A stretch of 64,000 nucleotides of DNA from Zygnema cylindricum. Taxonomy: Eukaryota; Streptophyta; Zygnematophyceae; Zygnematales; Zygnemataceae. The DNA lies in NCBI GenBank assembly GCA_037447655.1, contig JBBHKE010002352.1:115569-179568 (forward strand). Direction: 5' to 3'. A model generated the notes under the pieces. That model worked only from the letters and a program-made list of their open reading frames with translations, ran no database searches and had not been told where the DNA came from. Made by a program: the position numbers and the translations under genes. Positions 34,601 to 47,300 of the stretch are shown in pieces (positions within the stretch are counted from its first letter, which is position 1; each line of letters starts with the position of its first letter).

Positions 34601-37600
34601 TGAAATAAACCATTCGGGTACAAATAATCCAATTATGGACATATTTACAAAGGCTTTCAAAAGCAGAAAGAACTAGACTCAGCGGCAAATTAGGATTTAG
34701 TTCCTCCCAAGCCGCCAAAGCACCATTATCTTCACCAAAAAGTTTGGAAAAAATGTGAAGAAGTTATAACATGTGTAAACAATCGGCCATAACTGGGTGA
34801 AAATTGCCTGTATACCTTTCCCTTCTGCCAGCTGTTGGCACTTCAGAAGAACCAGCACCACGGACTGGCGTTGTGATGACCCTTCTGTTCTACCACGAAA
34901 GGAGTGAATAACAATGTCTAGTACACCTCTGTTAAGGGTTTGACATCTCCCAATATTCGTGGTCCTTCCCTCATTATTGCAAATAGACAGTTTTTTTTTC
35001 GCCGTGTTTATAAAACAGATAGCAAACAAAAAGGTCAACCTAGAATAACTACGGACAGACACACCTGTCTTCAAACTAGCTATGGTTACACCCTAAAATG
35101 AGTTAAAAAAAAAATAGCTTATTAGAAAAATTCCGCTGTGGTGCCCCTTCTTGCTTTCTTAATAATACTGCATTTGACAGAAGTACTCAAAAGCGACAAA
35201 AGAGTAGTGAAGGATGCTGTCAAGTAGAAGAATGTCGCCGACCTGGAACTGTTTTCTTGCACAGTCTTGCCACAACACAACTCCAAAGTAGCTCCGAGTC
35301 TCATCTCCAATCTTTACACAAGTCTTGCAAACCTTTGTGCCTTTGCGCGTCGTGATGTCCTGCCACCCCTCCATATTTCCAACTTCAGCTGTTTTTAAAG
35401 AGGAGGCTAAACCGCCCATCACTATTAGCGTTCGTGAATTATTACCATTAACATTTCATTAAAATTAACTATGCATTGCCACGTGGCTCATCACGTGCCA
35501 CTTAATTAAGTAGTGTCATCAACACTATTTTATGACTTTGGGTCAGAAGACTTACCGCTAAAAGAACTGCAATCATATACAATAAAAAAACTCAGGAGCA
35601 GCAAGGGATGGGACAATCATAAGTTGTAATATAAGCTTAGGCAAGTTTCCGCGAGCCAAAAATAGAGGTCCCAAGGGAGGAATTTGAAAAGTAGGCAAAG
35701 ATTTGCGCCACAAAAATTAAAGAAGTATTTCACAACCTTGTCAAATGAAAAAAAAACAATCTTTCATAAACATTCATTTATGAATTTGTTTCTAATGGTC
35801 AAGTGCACAAACTTTTCTTCAGTTTCAAAACATTTAACTGTTTACAGAAACGAACAAAATCGTGAAATCATAATACAGCCTAGCTTGCTTACAAACCAGA
35901 ACAACATCAGGTCATGATCCCTTTACACCAAAGTTTAACGTTTGAAAGCGTACAGTACACTAATTTGTGGTTTCCACGAACAGTAAATACACATCTGTAG
36001 TTACTCAGCAACAACATGTAGTATTTCTTTAGTTTTTCGCACATACGTGGCAGGTCACAAGCACCAAATTCTCTTGTACTATTTTTTTTGTTTGAGAAAG
36101 ATAAATCTTTTGCATATGCTGTTATTCATTCGTCATTCGATGAAAGAGGAAAACGAAACAAGAACCAAAAAACCTGGAAAATATGCAAATCACATGATCT
36201 ATTCTTAAGAGTTTGAGACTGATAAATCCAAATCAACTTGTCAATCCTATGTGCAAGAAAGGCAACAACTTAAAGCGTTTCGAGTTTTTCCATACCTCTG
36301 TTGCCATCACTTGTTGAACTAGAGCAATAAGCATCACAGCCTTTCCAATGTGTTCTTCCGTACAATGGAGATCCACCAGAGGGTTACTGCGATACATTCC
36401 GGGAATCGATTTAGCCATGGCTTGGTGGAAGTGACCTTCATGTTCAATTGCTTGTTGCTTTGTCCCTAGGCCTCTAAGGACGAAGCTCTGTCCTAGATTT
36501 TGAATTCGATTAGCGCGCAATCTGTCTGTACGATACGGTACTGTACACCGCCAATCGCTATTAGCGTTGTGTACGCTAATTCCGTCCCGCTTTTTTTATT
36601 ATTATTCTCAAATAGAATTATCCACACTATTTAAAAAAACCTAATTCCTAATTAGAATGGACGATTTCTTCGAAAAATTTCAAATTCCCAATTAGCGTAA
36701 ACCACGCTAATTATTCGTATACGCTAAAAAAACTTACACGCTAATAACGATTGGCGGTGTACTTGTAACGAACCTAAACTGTACGTTTCAAAAGCGAGTT
36801 CGTCCTCCGCTTTTGTTACCGAGTAGCACAGTGAATCGCATCGGAACGATCAGCGAAACGCATCGGGCCGATGGTGGATACGATTCAGCTGACGTAGCAG
36901 ATCATATAAGCGCAATTCGGTATCAATCATCCCAGTTGCTGATCGGCTGGAAGGCTGTTTGAATGTACGGTAATCGAATCGTCCTTGATTTTGTAGTCGA
37001 GTAGCAGACTGCATCGCATCTAAGTACAATGGTCGATGCGATAAAGCTGACCTGGGAGATTGTGTGAGTACGATTCGCTATCAATCATCCAGTCGGTGGA
37101 AGCTTAGGGTATGTCCCCATGTGCCAAAGTAAGGGGTTTTTTCTGTTGTTTTCTTGTAAAACTTAGCGCCATACCGTGTAAAAAACAAGCGTACAAAGAA
37201 ATCAAAAAAAGTAGAAGTACATTTTGCGTCATCGTCAAACTTAGAATGTACTACATGCCCTCGCCCTCGCCCTCGCCCTCGCCCTCGCCCTCGCCCCCGC
37301 CCTCGCCTTGCTTTTACTTTGTTTCGTCGCATGGCTCATCATGGACCTATCAGCTATATAGGGTTACAAGCGCCAACTTGGGGGGTTAAAGAAAAACACA
37401 CTAAAATTAGAGTGACTAACCCCACCAGCAATGAGCAACATGTGAATCCACCAGTGGCCACAGTGAGACAGAATACAAAGTTAGAAATGCAGACATGCAG
37501 CTTAGTGCTCTACATACAACTCAAAAGGTACACAGAAAAGGTACAAAATACTATTGCAAGGATAAACCTGTATTGCAGCTGCACAGTTCATTCATTCACG

Positions 37601-38203
37601 ACCAATTCAGGCTATTACTGACGTAAGTTTTGCTTACATTCCTCCAGCTAGGAGGTAAAACTGTGGGCGTCTCCAGAGACAGCTGTCGATCCCACGAGAT
37701 GGGAATTCCCTTCAACCATCTCATTTGGCATCAAATAGATCCCTTCTCAAAGTTCCGACACTGAATGCCCAACAGACTCTGTTACTAAGTGGCATATGTG
37801 AAAACAACAAACAGTAACAGAGATAACACCAGAGACACTTAGAACACGTTGCAAGGAAGCACTCGTGACAGTCAATGTATCGAGATTATAATATGGCTGT
37901 CATCACTTTACAATTATTTTTCCTAAACTGAAAAATGTCACAAGGCCGAAGGCTGAAGAAGCTACTCGTTTCAAGAACCTCGTCAAACATAGACACTAAT
38001 TGGATAGCCTGGAAAAAACATAAAATAGGTCGGAAAACATACAATTGGTTGAAAGATATAATATATTGAAAAACAAGAACCACGAGCGTATTGGCTATTA
38101 TGGCCAGAACCACCGCCAAAATACCTTTCAAACAAACTAAAGGTGAACTAAAGGTTTGCTCAACGCCACTATGAGAATTAACAGTCTTTCTCCCGACTGC
38201 CAT
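31625..38203 (-). CDS. Shieldin subunit 2 (SHLD2/FAM35A)-like OB-fold, zinc-ribbon protein
   Basis: Exons read on the minus strand: 38203-38114, 38008-37907, 36487-36296, 35388-35187, 34928-34816, 34569-34162, 33083-32885, 32557-32419, 32265-32028 and 31731-31625 (stop). Phases agree at every junction except 36296/35388, where an exon is missing or the donor differs. One OB fold carries KIGDETRSYFGVVLWQD and QVGDILLLDS. A zinc ribbon (GCLDCG then CPCW) is followed by IYRPFFIELWDET, and the C-terminus has GQFIYGNQYYPMNG. This order resembles the C-terminal region of vertebrate SHLD2, an RPA70-like single-strand DNA-binding subunit that protects broken DNA ends. Function in plants is inference. 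The two first exons are the weakest; the start could lie in the third. Confidence 0.58.
33745..33913. mobile_element. MITE remnant (CTACTAGAGTT family) in an inter-exon region
   Basis: It shares a CTACTAGAGTT...CACTC start and an ATCATAAGTTAGTGTTTAA block with the copies at 49378-49543 and 50494-50679, and has a GGTGTAG end. It lies in the intron between the exons at 34162 and 33083 of the SHLD2-like gene. Confidence 0.5.
36546..36759. mobile_element. MITE, 214 bp, with TA flanks
   Basis: The inverted termini CACCGCCAATCGCTATTAGCG and its mirror CGCTAATAACGATTGGCGGTG are near-perfect and flanked by TA on both sides, as in Tc1/mariner-type MITEs. It lies 58 bp upstream of an exon of the SHLD2-like gene. 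Its two halves match modules A and B of the complex at 23944-25036. Confidence 0.85.
37258..37308. repeat. (CCCTCG)n hexanucleotide repeat
   Basis: About 8 copies of CCCTCG, one changed to CCCCCG. It lies in an intron of the SHLD2-like gene. It is not the plant telomere unit. Confidence 0.95.
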
Positions 38204-38343
38204 TGTGAATTGTCACAGATACAATTTCTTGTGCAATATTTTCCTTTTTTTTGTACAATTTCATGTACAACTTATGCTATTTCTTTCTCTTTATCCTTGA
38301 GATGCAAATTAAGGTGGAGATGATAACCGTAAGTGACTGGTTC

Positions 38344-41300
38344 TCAGTAGTTGTGCTCAGCCATGACAGCCATGGAGTTAGAAGAAGAGTCTTCCATTTC
38401 CGGTTCCTTTTCTGTTTGACAGCTGGTCTCGAGATCGAGAAGATCCTCTGGAGGGGCCACTGGAGTACTCATTTCAGGCCACGTGGCGCTCCGGTCGTGG
38501 GCCAGTGACTGCATAACAGAACCGAACAAACATAATTTAGAAAAAGAGTTATTTTAAACAAACGTTATTTTAGCCAAACGTTGTTTCAACCAAAAGTTAC
38601 TTTAAACAAACATCATTTAAAACAAACGATGATTTAACAAAACGTTATTTAAAACAAACGTCATTTGAAACAGACGTTATTTTAAACAGACGTTAATTCA
38701 AACAAGCGTTATGTTAAACAGACGTTATTTCAAACAAACGTCATTTTAAACAAATGTAATTTTAACCAAAAGTTATTTTAACCAAACGTTATTTTAAACA
38801 AATGTCATTTTAAACAAACGACACTAACAAAAGATATTTTAAACAGATGTTAGTGTAAAGAAATGCTATTTCAAACAAACATTTTTCGGCGGAGAGGAAC
38901 AAAAGATTCTGGGAAGATAAAAGGGTGATTACACGAGAGAAATTTAACCTAGAGTTTCACCACCTTTAGAAACAATTCCTGAAAAATTGTACGAATTGTG
39001 TACAATACCCTCAAAACGAGGGTAAAATATATTTTGTGTAATTACCCTGTGAATAACTACCCTGTAATTACCCTATGTCTTCTCTCGACATTCAAGAAGG
39101 GACAAAAAGTTAAGGCAGGGCCGAAGGGAAGGGAAGGGAAGGACAGGGAAGGAAAGGAAAGTTTCATGCCTGAGCTTGCGAGCGGAAGTACATAAAAGGA
39201 GTGTAGCGCAAAAAGTTGGAAACACGTGATGTGTAGATATCCGCATATCTGCTCCACAAATTCCATTGACCATCCCCCCACATTTTTTTGTTGCATTGGT
39301 GAGAAAAGAAGCCTAGTCCTGTTGCGTCAGGCACTTATATGCGACAAAGACAAAAATCAACTATATTTATTTATATGACATCTTAATCATCAATGTTATG
39401 CAGAAAATGGTTGTATATTGTACTTTTCAATTTGACGCGTGAGATGACTTTTGTCCCAGAGTCCAGCGCGTGAAAGATAACCCCATCTGCATTCACTCAA
39501 AGAGTCCAACAAAAATCCTCTCATCACCCCATTAGTTTCATGATGGTTAGAAATGGCTTTAATACTGTACACCTTGTATCGCAAAACAAAATTAAACAGA
39601 AAAGACGGCGATTCGGGTATTTCTCTAATTGCATATACATATGTTTGGTGGTTCACTTGAACCTACCGCTTATTAAAATGTACTCCATCTAGGTTCAACA
39701 TGGGAGCTATTTCCTCATCCATCCGTTCCATGAGCAACAACATCCGTTGCATCGAGGACGTCAATTCGCCGTCACTCATTTCATCAAACGCTTCTGTCTG
39801 CCATGGCCAAAACACCATTGAATTGCTGACATCAGCAAATGTACGACAAAATAATCAAAATGACTCGGACGCTCGTGCTGAAAAGAGTGGAGGTTTGGGT
39901 CTTCTTCAAGGCAAATATTGCTGAGTCTATTTATACACAAAAAAATTCCATGCATAGTGAGACTACATGGGTGTAAGGACGGATAAACTCACTCTCTGCA
40001 CGTGACGCAGTTAACAAACAAGAGACAGTAGTCATCACTAATCCATGGATTGCAACACATTATCCTCGAAAATTACACGACCTGATGTTAGAATCACGCA
40101 TCATCAAAGAAACTGCAAACGTAAGACTTTATAGCATGACTAAAAAACCCTAAAACTTTTGTGTGACTTGACCATGAAACATCCATAGTGTTTTTGGTTG
40201 CTCTACAACTGTCATATTCACTGTCTCCCCTGATATTGAACCAGAAACAGTGAAATTCTAACAGAAACCAAATCGGCCCCAGCAATGCAACACTGCATAT
40301 CCAGCGTCGAGGGGGAAGAGAAGGGAAGGGAGAGGAAGGGAAGGGGGAGGAGGGGGAGGGGGGGAGGGGGGGGGAGGAAAGAAGGAGGGAAACAGAGGAA
40401 TGGAGGAAGAGGGGAAAAGGAGGGGAGAGGGAGGGCCAATCGCATGCTGGCCGGTTGAGAGACATCATCCCAGGCCCTCCTTCTGGTCGATAAGCTCTAT
40501 CAGGCTCTCACGATGTTCTCTCCCATAGGCCAAAGCCTCCACCTACACCATAAATCATTGTCGGAGCAAAGTCATTATTAGCTTGGGGTTTATATCGATG
40601 TTAATAACTTATATTCAGTTCTGAATGAAGTGGTTGTTTTTAAAATGTTTAAAGAATGAGCATGGAGATAAACACAATTAATATTACTGATGTCGTTTTG
40701 TGGTCAGAGGGAAAAAAAAAAAAAAAACCGCCACTGAATTAGTGTTATTAACGCTAACAACGATTCACGGTAAAAACGCTCCACCCGGCCAACCAATCAA
40801 CTTAGATGGAAAACATTCTGACATCCAATAGGAAGAAGACATGTTTTTACATTCAGCAAACAAAGGTTTAGGGATTTGATTCTAACTGATAATTACATCA
40901 GAATAAATCTCATCAAAAGACTCTCATCAGAAAATCATTCTCGTGGCTTAGTTAGGTCATATAGGTATTAGGAGAGTAAGTACTTCACTGACCCAAGTTC
41001 ATATTGAATCATAAGAGCGATGACATGAGTCTCACAGGCAGATACTTATTGCCAAAAGGTAACCCATATATGAGGATACATTCATAAGTCAAACCTCCTG
41101 TAAAAAGGACGTTCGTGGACCACTAAATGACGAGACTTGCTCCCCAAAGCCAAATGAAAATAAGCGCTGACAACGCCAAATTGCCTTGTCACCATAACAG
41201 TATGATTGGAACCATATCGAATCCAGTAGGACATTACTACTTAATATTTTACAATGCCTTTTATCTGTTTTAACGTAAAATAACTACTAAAAAATATCCA

Positions 41301-44300
41301 CTGCACCAAAATGCAATATAAACCTTGCGAAAAGCTTTGTCGAAAACAACAAAGCAAAATAGCATTTCCATGCGCTCCAAATCACCAAACCAAAACCAAC
41401 ACCACCCTCCAACTCCCCCATCAATGGTAGAATACTAAAAAAAACCTTACTTCTCGTTCCAATTCTCGGCAAATCAGAGCCGTCCGCCACCGCAGATGCA
41501 CTTTGGACTGACTCACATCCGTATAGATATGGTCTCCAACATAAAGAGTCTCATCCCCTTGGAATCCCAAAGCCTTTTCCACCATCTGGGCACTGCCTCC
41601 ACAGTAGAGCCCACCTGCAAAACTCAGACACTCCCCATCACAGATTTGTCACTTTTCAATTACTTGTCAGTTTCTGTGAGGTGATAGTGGTTTGGGCCCA
41701 AACCGGTTTAAATCCAAACAGTTGATTTTCTCCAAGGCTTTTAAAATTCTTGCTTGGCAGAAATGAAGAACTTTTTCTAGAGCTTGACTAAGGGCTTTTA
41801 GGGTTTTCCAGGGTGGGTTTTTTATAGTGTTGGGTATCGAGGACCTTTTGCCGATATTCGATATATATCGAATTTCAGGTACCCGATAATCGATATATCG
41901 CTTCGATATATCGAAAATCAAAATATCGCGATACATCGCCGATATATCGAGGCATTAATAAAAAAAAAAAATGAAAATTTTCACAGGTATCCAAAGTCAC
42001 GTGCCTTCAGACAAGGTGACCGTAAAATCTTTGCCGAAAAGAAATACGGATTTTTCCTGAAAGTCAGCAGAGTGAAGGAGATCTCTGAGGTACATTGACG
42101 TGGTACACTTGCGAAGTACGCGTACATAATAAGCAAGTACGGATTTCCATACGAAAATGGTCGGTTTTCAAATCTTTGACGATTTTAAAGATTTGATCGT
42201 CAACTTACAAGGAACCACTCAAATCGAAACACGTATGTAAAAACTTGTTTACAGACGATACGCGATGTAACCGAGGCCTCTGTAATACAGAATTTTTGCT
42301 GTCCGTACTATTACAAAGACCTCCTGATGTAACCATACCCCAAATAAGTAACTATATGTAACTTTTAAAATATAACTCCAAATAGCGTGATTCTTTCGCG
42401 GACGTCTACCAAATTTAGTACTCTATAATCATAATACCTAAATACCCCTTTATAAACAAGTTCGATCCGCTATTGCTGTTACATCGTGCCAGTAGACATC
42501 GTTTCTCAATTATGATTGGCGCCACGTAGGCTAATTTTCATATTCTTAAAATCTAGAAATATTCTTCAAGCTTAAAATATGTTCATCATATTTGTACTGG
42601 TGGAGGTAGTTAATGATTCGTACGAAAATTTTGGGACCAAATTTCAATTTTGAAATTGAAAATCGAAATTTCGAAACAGAATGTCAAACAGGCGGCGCAA
42701 ACTTTTAAGGTCAACGGATGTCAGGAGCGTGCGAAGATATTTCGGTCGACCTTCATACACCGTGGCGGAAGGCACATGGCATATACGACGTGTTCGATTT
42801 TCATTGCCTGTTCATGGTGGATTTTTTTTTATACTTTTCACGTGTACTAATGATACGCGACCAGTCTGAAGAAACTCTCCTCGTCGAGGAGAGTCACTTC
42901 ACACTGGACGATGTGCGCGATTGCTTCGCGAATCTAAAAAAGTGAAAAATCCAACGGTCGATACTTATGCCTATAATATTGGAGCCATCCAGTAGACATG
43001 TTTCGCCATGTTTTGTTTGACAAAAAAAAAATGGTACGAATCTGTATGAAATCGTACGGCATCCAGTAAACAACCCCATTTTTCCTCTAATGGAAGTTCA
43101 CCCTAAAATAACATATTATACAGAAATATAAAATATAAAATAAAAAAAAATACTATATATCGCGATATATATCGCGATGATTTATGTTGGTCTCGGTACG
43201 ATATATCGAGGATTCTGCTGGATCGATATTCGATATATCGAATATCGAAATTATCGCGATATGAATTTACCCGATACCCAACACTAGTTTTTTAGGATTA
43301 TTTAGGTTAGGGGCATGCGGGCGAACAGGGATTCTGACTTCAGGATGTGAAAAATAGAGGTTTGTTATTAACGTTAATGTTTTTATGCAACTTAAATCAG
43401 CTTATCTTCGTGCAATTTCCGTTAAGAGACCGTCAATTGGAATGGAAGGATCTTTCTATAGCAGCCGTCGGATTAATAATCTGACGAGTGAGCACAGAGA
43501 AAAGTTGAATTAAATGGCGAAAAAACATTAACGTTACTAATGATAAAACATTAACGTTACTAATGATACACAGTGCAGCGGGAGGAAATCTGCATTTAAG
43601 AGAACTGCAAAAGAAGCTGACACCTCAAAAGGATGCGATGAGAAGAAAGTTATCCAAAGAGAAAGGTGAGGTCACCACCTGTTCGGGCCTTAAAGCAAGG
43701 ACGCATGAGTCCATCCTCTGTCACAATTTCATAAAGAGGGTGGTTCATTTGAAAGAACTCCGGTTTATGGGCCGAGACGATCACCTGTTTGACATGCAGA
43801 AATGAAGTAAGTCAAAAATGTCTGGACAGGCAAACAGAATAAGACAAAGGATATGCAATAAATAAACAAAATAGACTTCGGTCGGTCACATGAAGAAGGT
43901 GAAGGCCAACACATCACCAAAAGGAAACGATTCCCTATACGGGTCAGTAAACTTGGCGTGATGTGGTTCCTCGATACACTCGAGGAGAAAGAGATTGTCA
44001 GTAACCCTTAACCCCAAATCCCCTACCATCTTTCCTTCCATCCACCCCCACTACCCCTCGTATCTCTACCACATCTCCCTCCATCTCCCTCCATCTCCCA
44101 TGCCTCGTGCAACAGAGCCCAAGGAGAGTTGCACACTGGTAAGTTTACACCAATCACCAATAGGATATTATGTTTAGGTCACTAACGAGGAATACAGACT
44201 GATATACTGGTATTGGACATACAAGTGCTACATTGCGATAATAATGTTGTATTGTCCTCAACTGTTTCTGGGATTGTACAAAGTTTCTTTTTATGGGTTT

Positions 44301-47300
44301 GTATGTCGATGATCATGTCAGACAATGCTGACATGGACATTTTGGTCTAATTGTGAAATTCTGTAGGTATTCGAGCATACATAAAAATGTAGATCAAATG
44401 ATGTTCAGTTCGGATGTTCTTCATTTATTCGCATATACAGAGGGGCCGTAATCATACAGTCCCATGGGTAAGCACCTATATTTTTACAATACATCCTTAA
44501 TATCAATATAATTTCACCACCACACATCAAAACTATCAGTATATATCGCACAAAACAATCGGTATTGAAGTTTTACCTGACGATAAGCAAAACTGTCGTC
44601 ATAGGCACTTATCAGTTCTGTCAAGCCACCAGTACATTTAAATGAACCACGAATAGCAAATTTACAAAGTAGGGAGAATGTGAGCATACTCCTATTCGAT
44701 TTGAAGTTAACCTGAAGAAGAGCAATGGAGCCTTCACTACCGCATCTCTCTTACTGTAGTGCTTTCCAAATTGTGCACTTTATCCATCACTCGATCCAAA
44801 CCAACCGAGTGGCCACAAATATTGTATAACCTTCAAAAATATCCTAAGAAATTCTGCCAAAAAACCTAAAACGCGCCACAAATTTCACGGAAAGAATAGT
44901 CTTCAAAAACGTTCATGACCAACCAAGAACTGACCGAATCGGGGATTGGGTCAATGATTGGTTGCTGGATGTCATTCGATTGCCAAAATGAATACAAGAA
45001 ACAAAGTACAGATTACATGTGCTTTGCCCATGTTGAAAAATAGCCGATGAAAACATCGCATCGAGTATTCAAAGCATCATATCAGAAATCAAATTTCAAC
45101 TAGCTTCAATTCAATGCTGTACTGCTATTAAATTGCAAATTCAATGTATCTAAGGATTACCATGATATCAATGTCATTGCAACATAAAATAAATGGTTAT
45201 TGCCAACGTTGCTGGAAAACCCGGCCCTACAGCCCTACATCGAAGTTACGGCCCATTCTGCCTCAGACAGAGTATTACAGGTCCTAGTTTAGAGTGAACA
45301 TCCTTCATTTTGCCACCATTTTCCTTCGCTTTGCTGTGCAAGGAACCTTTTTCGCACATTAACAAGTTCTGCCAGCTCTAAAGAATAGGTCCAGAGCATA
45401 ATTCAAATGTCTAAAAACTATTTGAAACGCCATATGTGGTAAACCCGTACAATATGCGTATTCAACGGTATAATAGGTGTACAGCGCGGGAATTACAACA
45501 AATAGCGTGCCGAATGGTTTTCGCACATTCGAATTATGGTCCAGACGGCAATTACATGGGCGTCACCAATTCCTGTTTTTGGCTGGCCTCAAGTTCATAT
45601 TCTAGTAAAAGGAAAGTGCAAGCTAAATAAAAAACCACGAAAACAACAAAAAACAAAAAAAATCAGGATGTAGAGCAAAAATTATCACAACTAGAATAAG
45701 GAAGGGCACGAAACCCTCACCATGTCAAAAAGCTCACGCCAGCCCATCCCCTCAGGGAGGAAACGATCAAATGAATGTTGCATCATCTTATGAGTGTAGT
45801 GATAATCAGAATTTGTGATCAGAAGGAGCCGTTTCCCAGCCTGACCACATACATAAAAAAAAGCCGAGGAGGAGCCTTTTTTAAATTAAAGTTACACAAG
45901 CATTTTTTCTTTAAAGGCATCCTTAGACATCCTGACTGAGATCGAGGCTGTTTAGACATCCTTATAAGAAACTGATCATCATACCCCAACCTCTTGACTC
46001 ATCTTTTCCATTCACAAAATTCTCAACTAAGTTATAATCCCACATCTTGTAAACAGCAAACTTATGCCATTGAACCTTATGCCATTGGATGAACAGTATC
46101 AAATCTTTCACCATTACCTCAAATATCACTTAAGCATCGTTAAGGTTTAAGAAAAAAGTCACAGAACATTTCATCAGACATACCAGGACAGTGAAAAATC
46201 CCAACAAGATCAAACCAGACCTGCGAAACATTCCACTTCACCGGCTTAAGATAGGAGAAAACTTAAACCTTAGTTCAATTTTAGCAAATATTTCATCTTG
46301 AAGCAGGCCAAGACAGCCATAGGTGCGGTTGAGATACTAAAGGAAGTCCTAAACATAAAAACGGCAAATAAATAAGAACCAAATAAAAACGGCAAATAAG
46401 AACCAAATGAATGGCTGATAGAAATGCCAAAGCTAACCTCCTTTTGGTCAAGTAAAGCAAGAGGTAGTTCAGGATCAAGCTCCACAAATCGATCCGGCTC
46501 ATTTATAATTTCAGCCTGTAAAAGATCACGCAGTCATCAAGGAGCTCCTGGGTTACATGCCAAACTCGAAAACAAAATTGTACATGAAATTCCCTAACCT
46601 TCCATCATCCACATGAGGATGACAATCTACCGCAAACCACGTCTATATATTCCATAGTGCACAGCTCTGAGGATACATATGGAGCTCAAAACAGCTATGC
46701 TTTACTCAAACTCATGTATATCACTTTTCCGACAAAAAACAGCATACAATGATGCATTTCAACCCTTGCTTGTGTAGTTTTAGCATCCTGTGCTGGAGAA
46801 TTGCAGCAAGAAGACTGACTGCTGTGTGGCAATGGTTCTAGAATAGCCTTGAATAGGTCATAATTTACCTTTAGTTGACCCTCGACATGAGCCCGGAAGA
46901 GAGCCCTCGCAACAACCTGCATGAGAAGCATCATCAGAAGAGGCCACTTGACCAGGTACTATGCCACCAGCAAGACTTCAGACATCAATTGTCTACATAT
47001 ATCTTCTGAAGACAAGCTTGATTCTTTGACATACCATGTCAAGATGGCTTATGAGACAATTTGTGGTTTTCTTCAACGAAGAATAACAAGGGCACTATCA
47101 ACAGTCGTTTAGACATGTCTACCATCATCTTTTCCGACCACAATAGTCCTTCCATGGTGCCATACTCATCGGTGTACCGTTATTGGGATTCCTGTTGTTC
47201 TTGACATTTGAATCAACTTATCTCCATGCACACGTGTCCGATTCACATTTTGAGAACGCCAATTGGAAGGTAAAAATCTTACCTTATCGCAACTGTTGGA

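Noticed and set aside
37250-37310. Interstitial telomere
   Set aside because: The unit is CCCTCG, not the CCCTAAA expected for plant telomeres.
37258-37332. Arg-Gly repeat protein on the minus strand
   Set aside because: The repeat residues come from the CCCTCG hexamer array; there is no flanking coding support.
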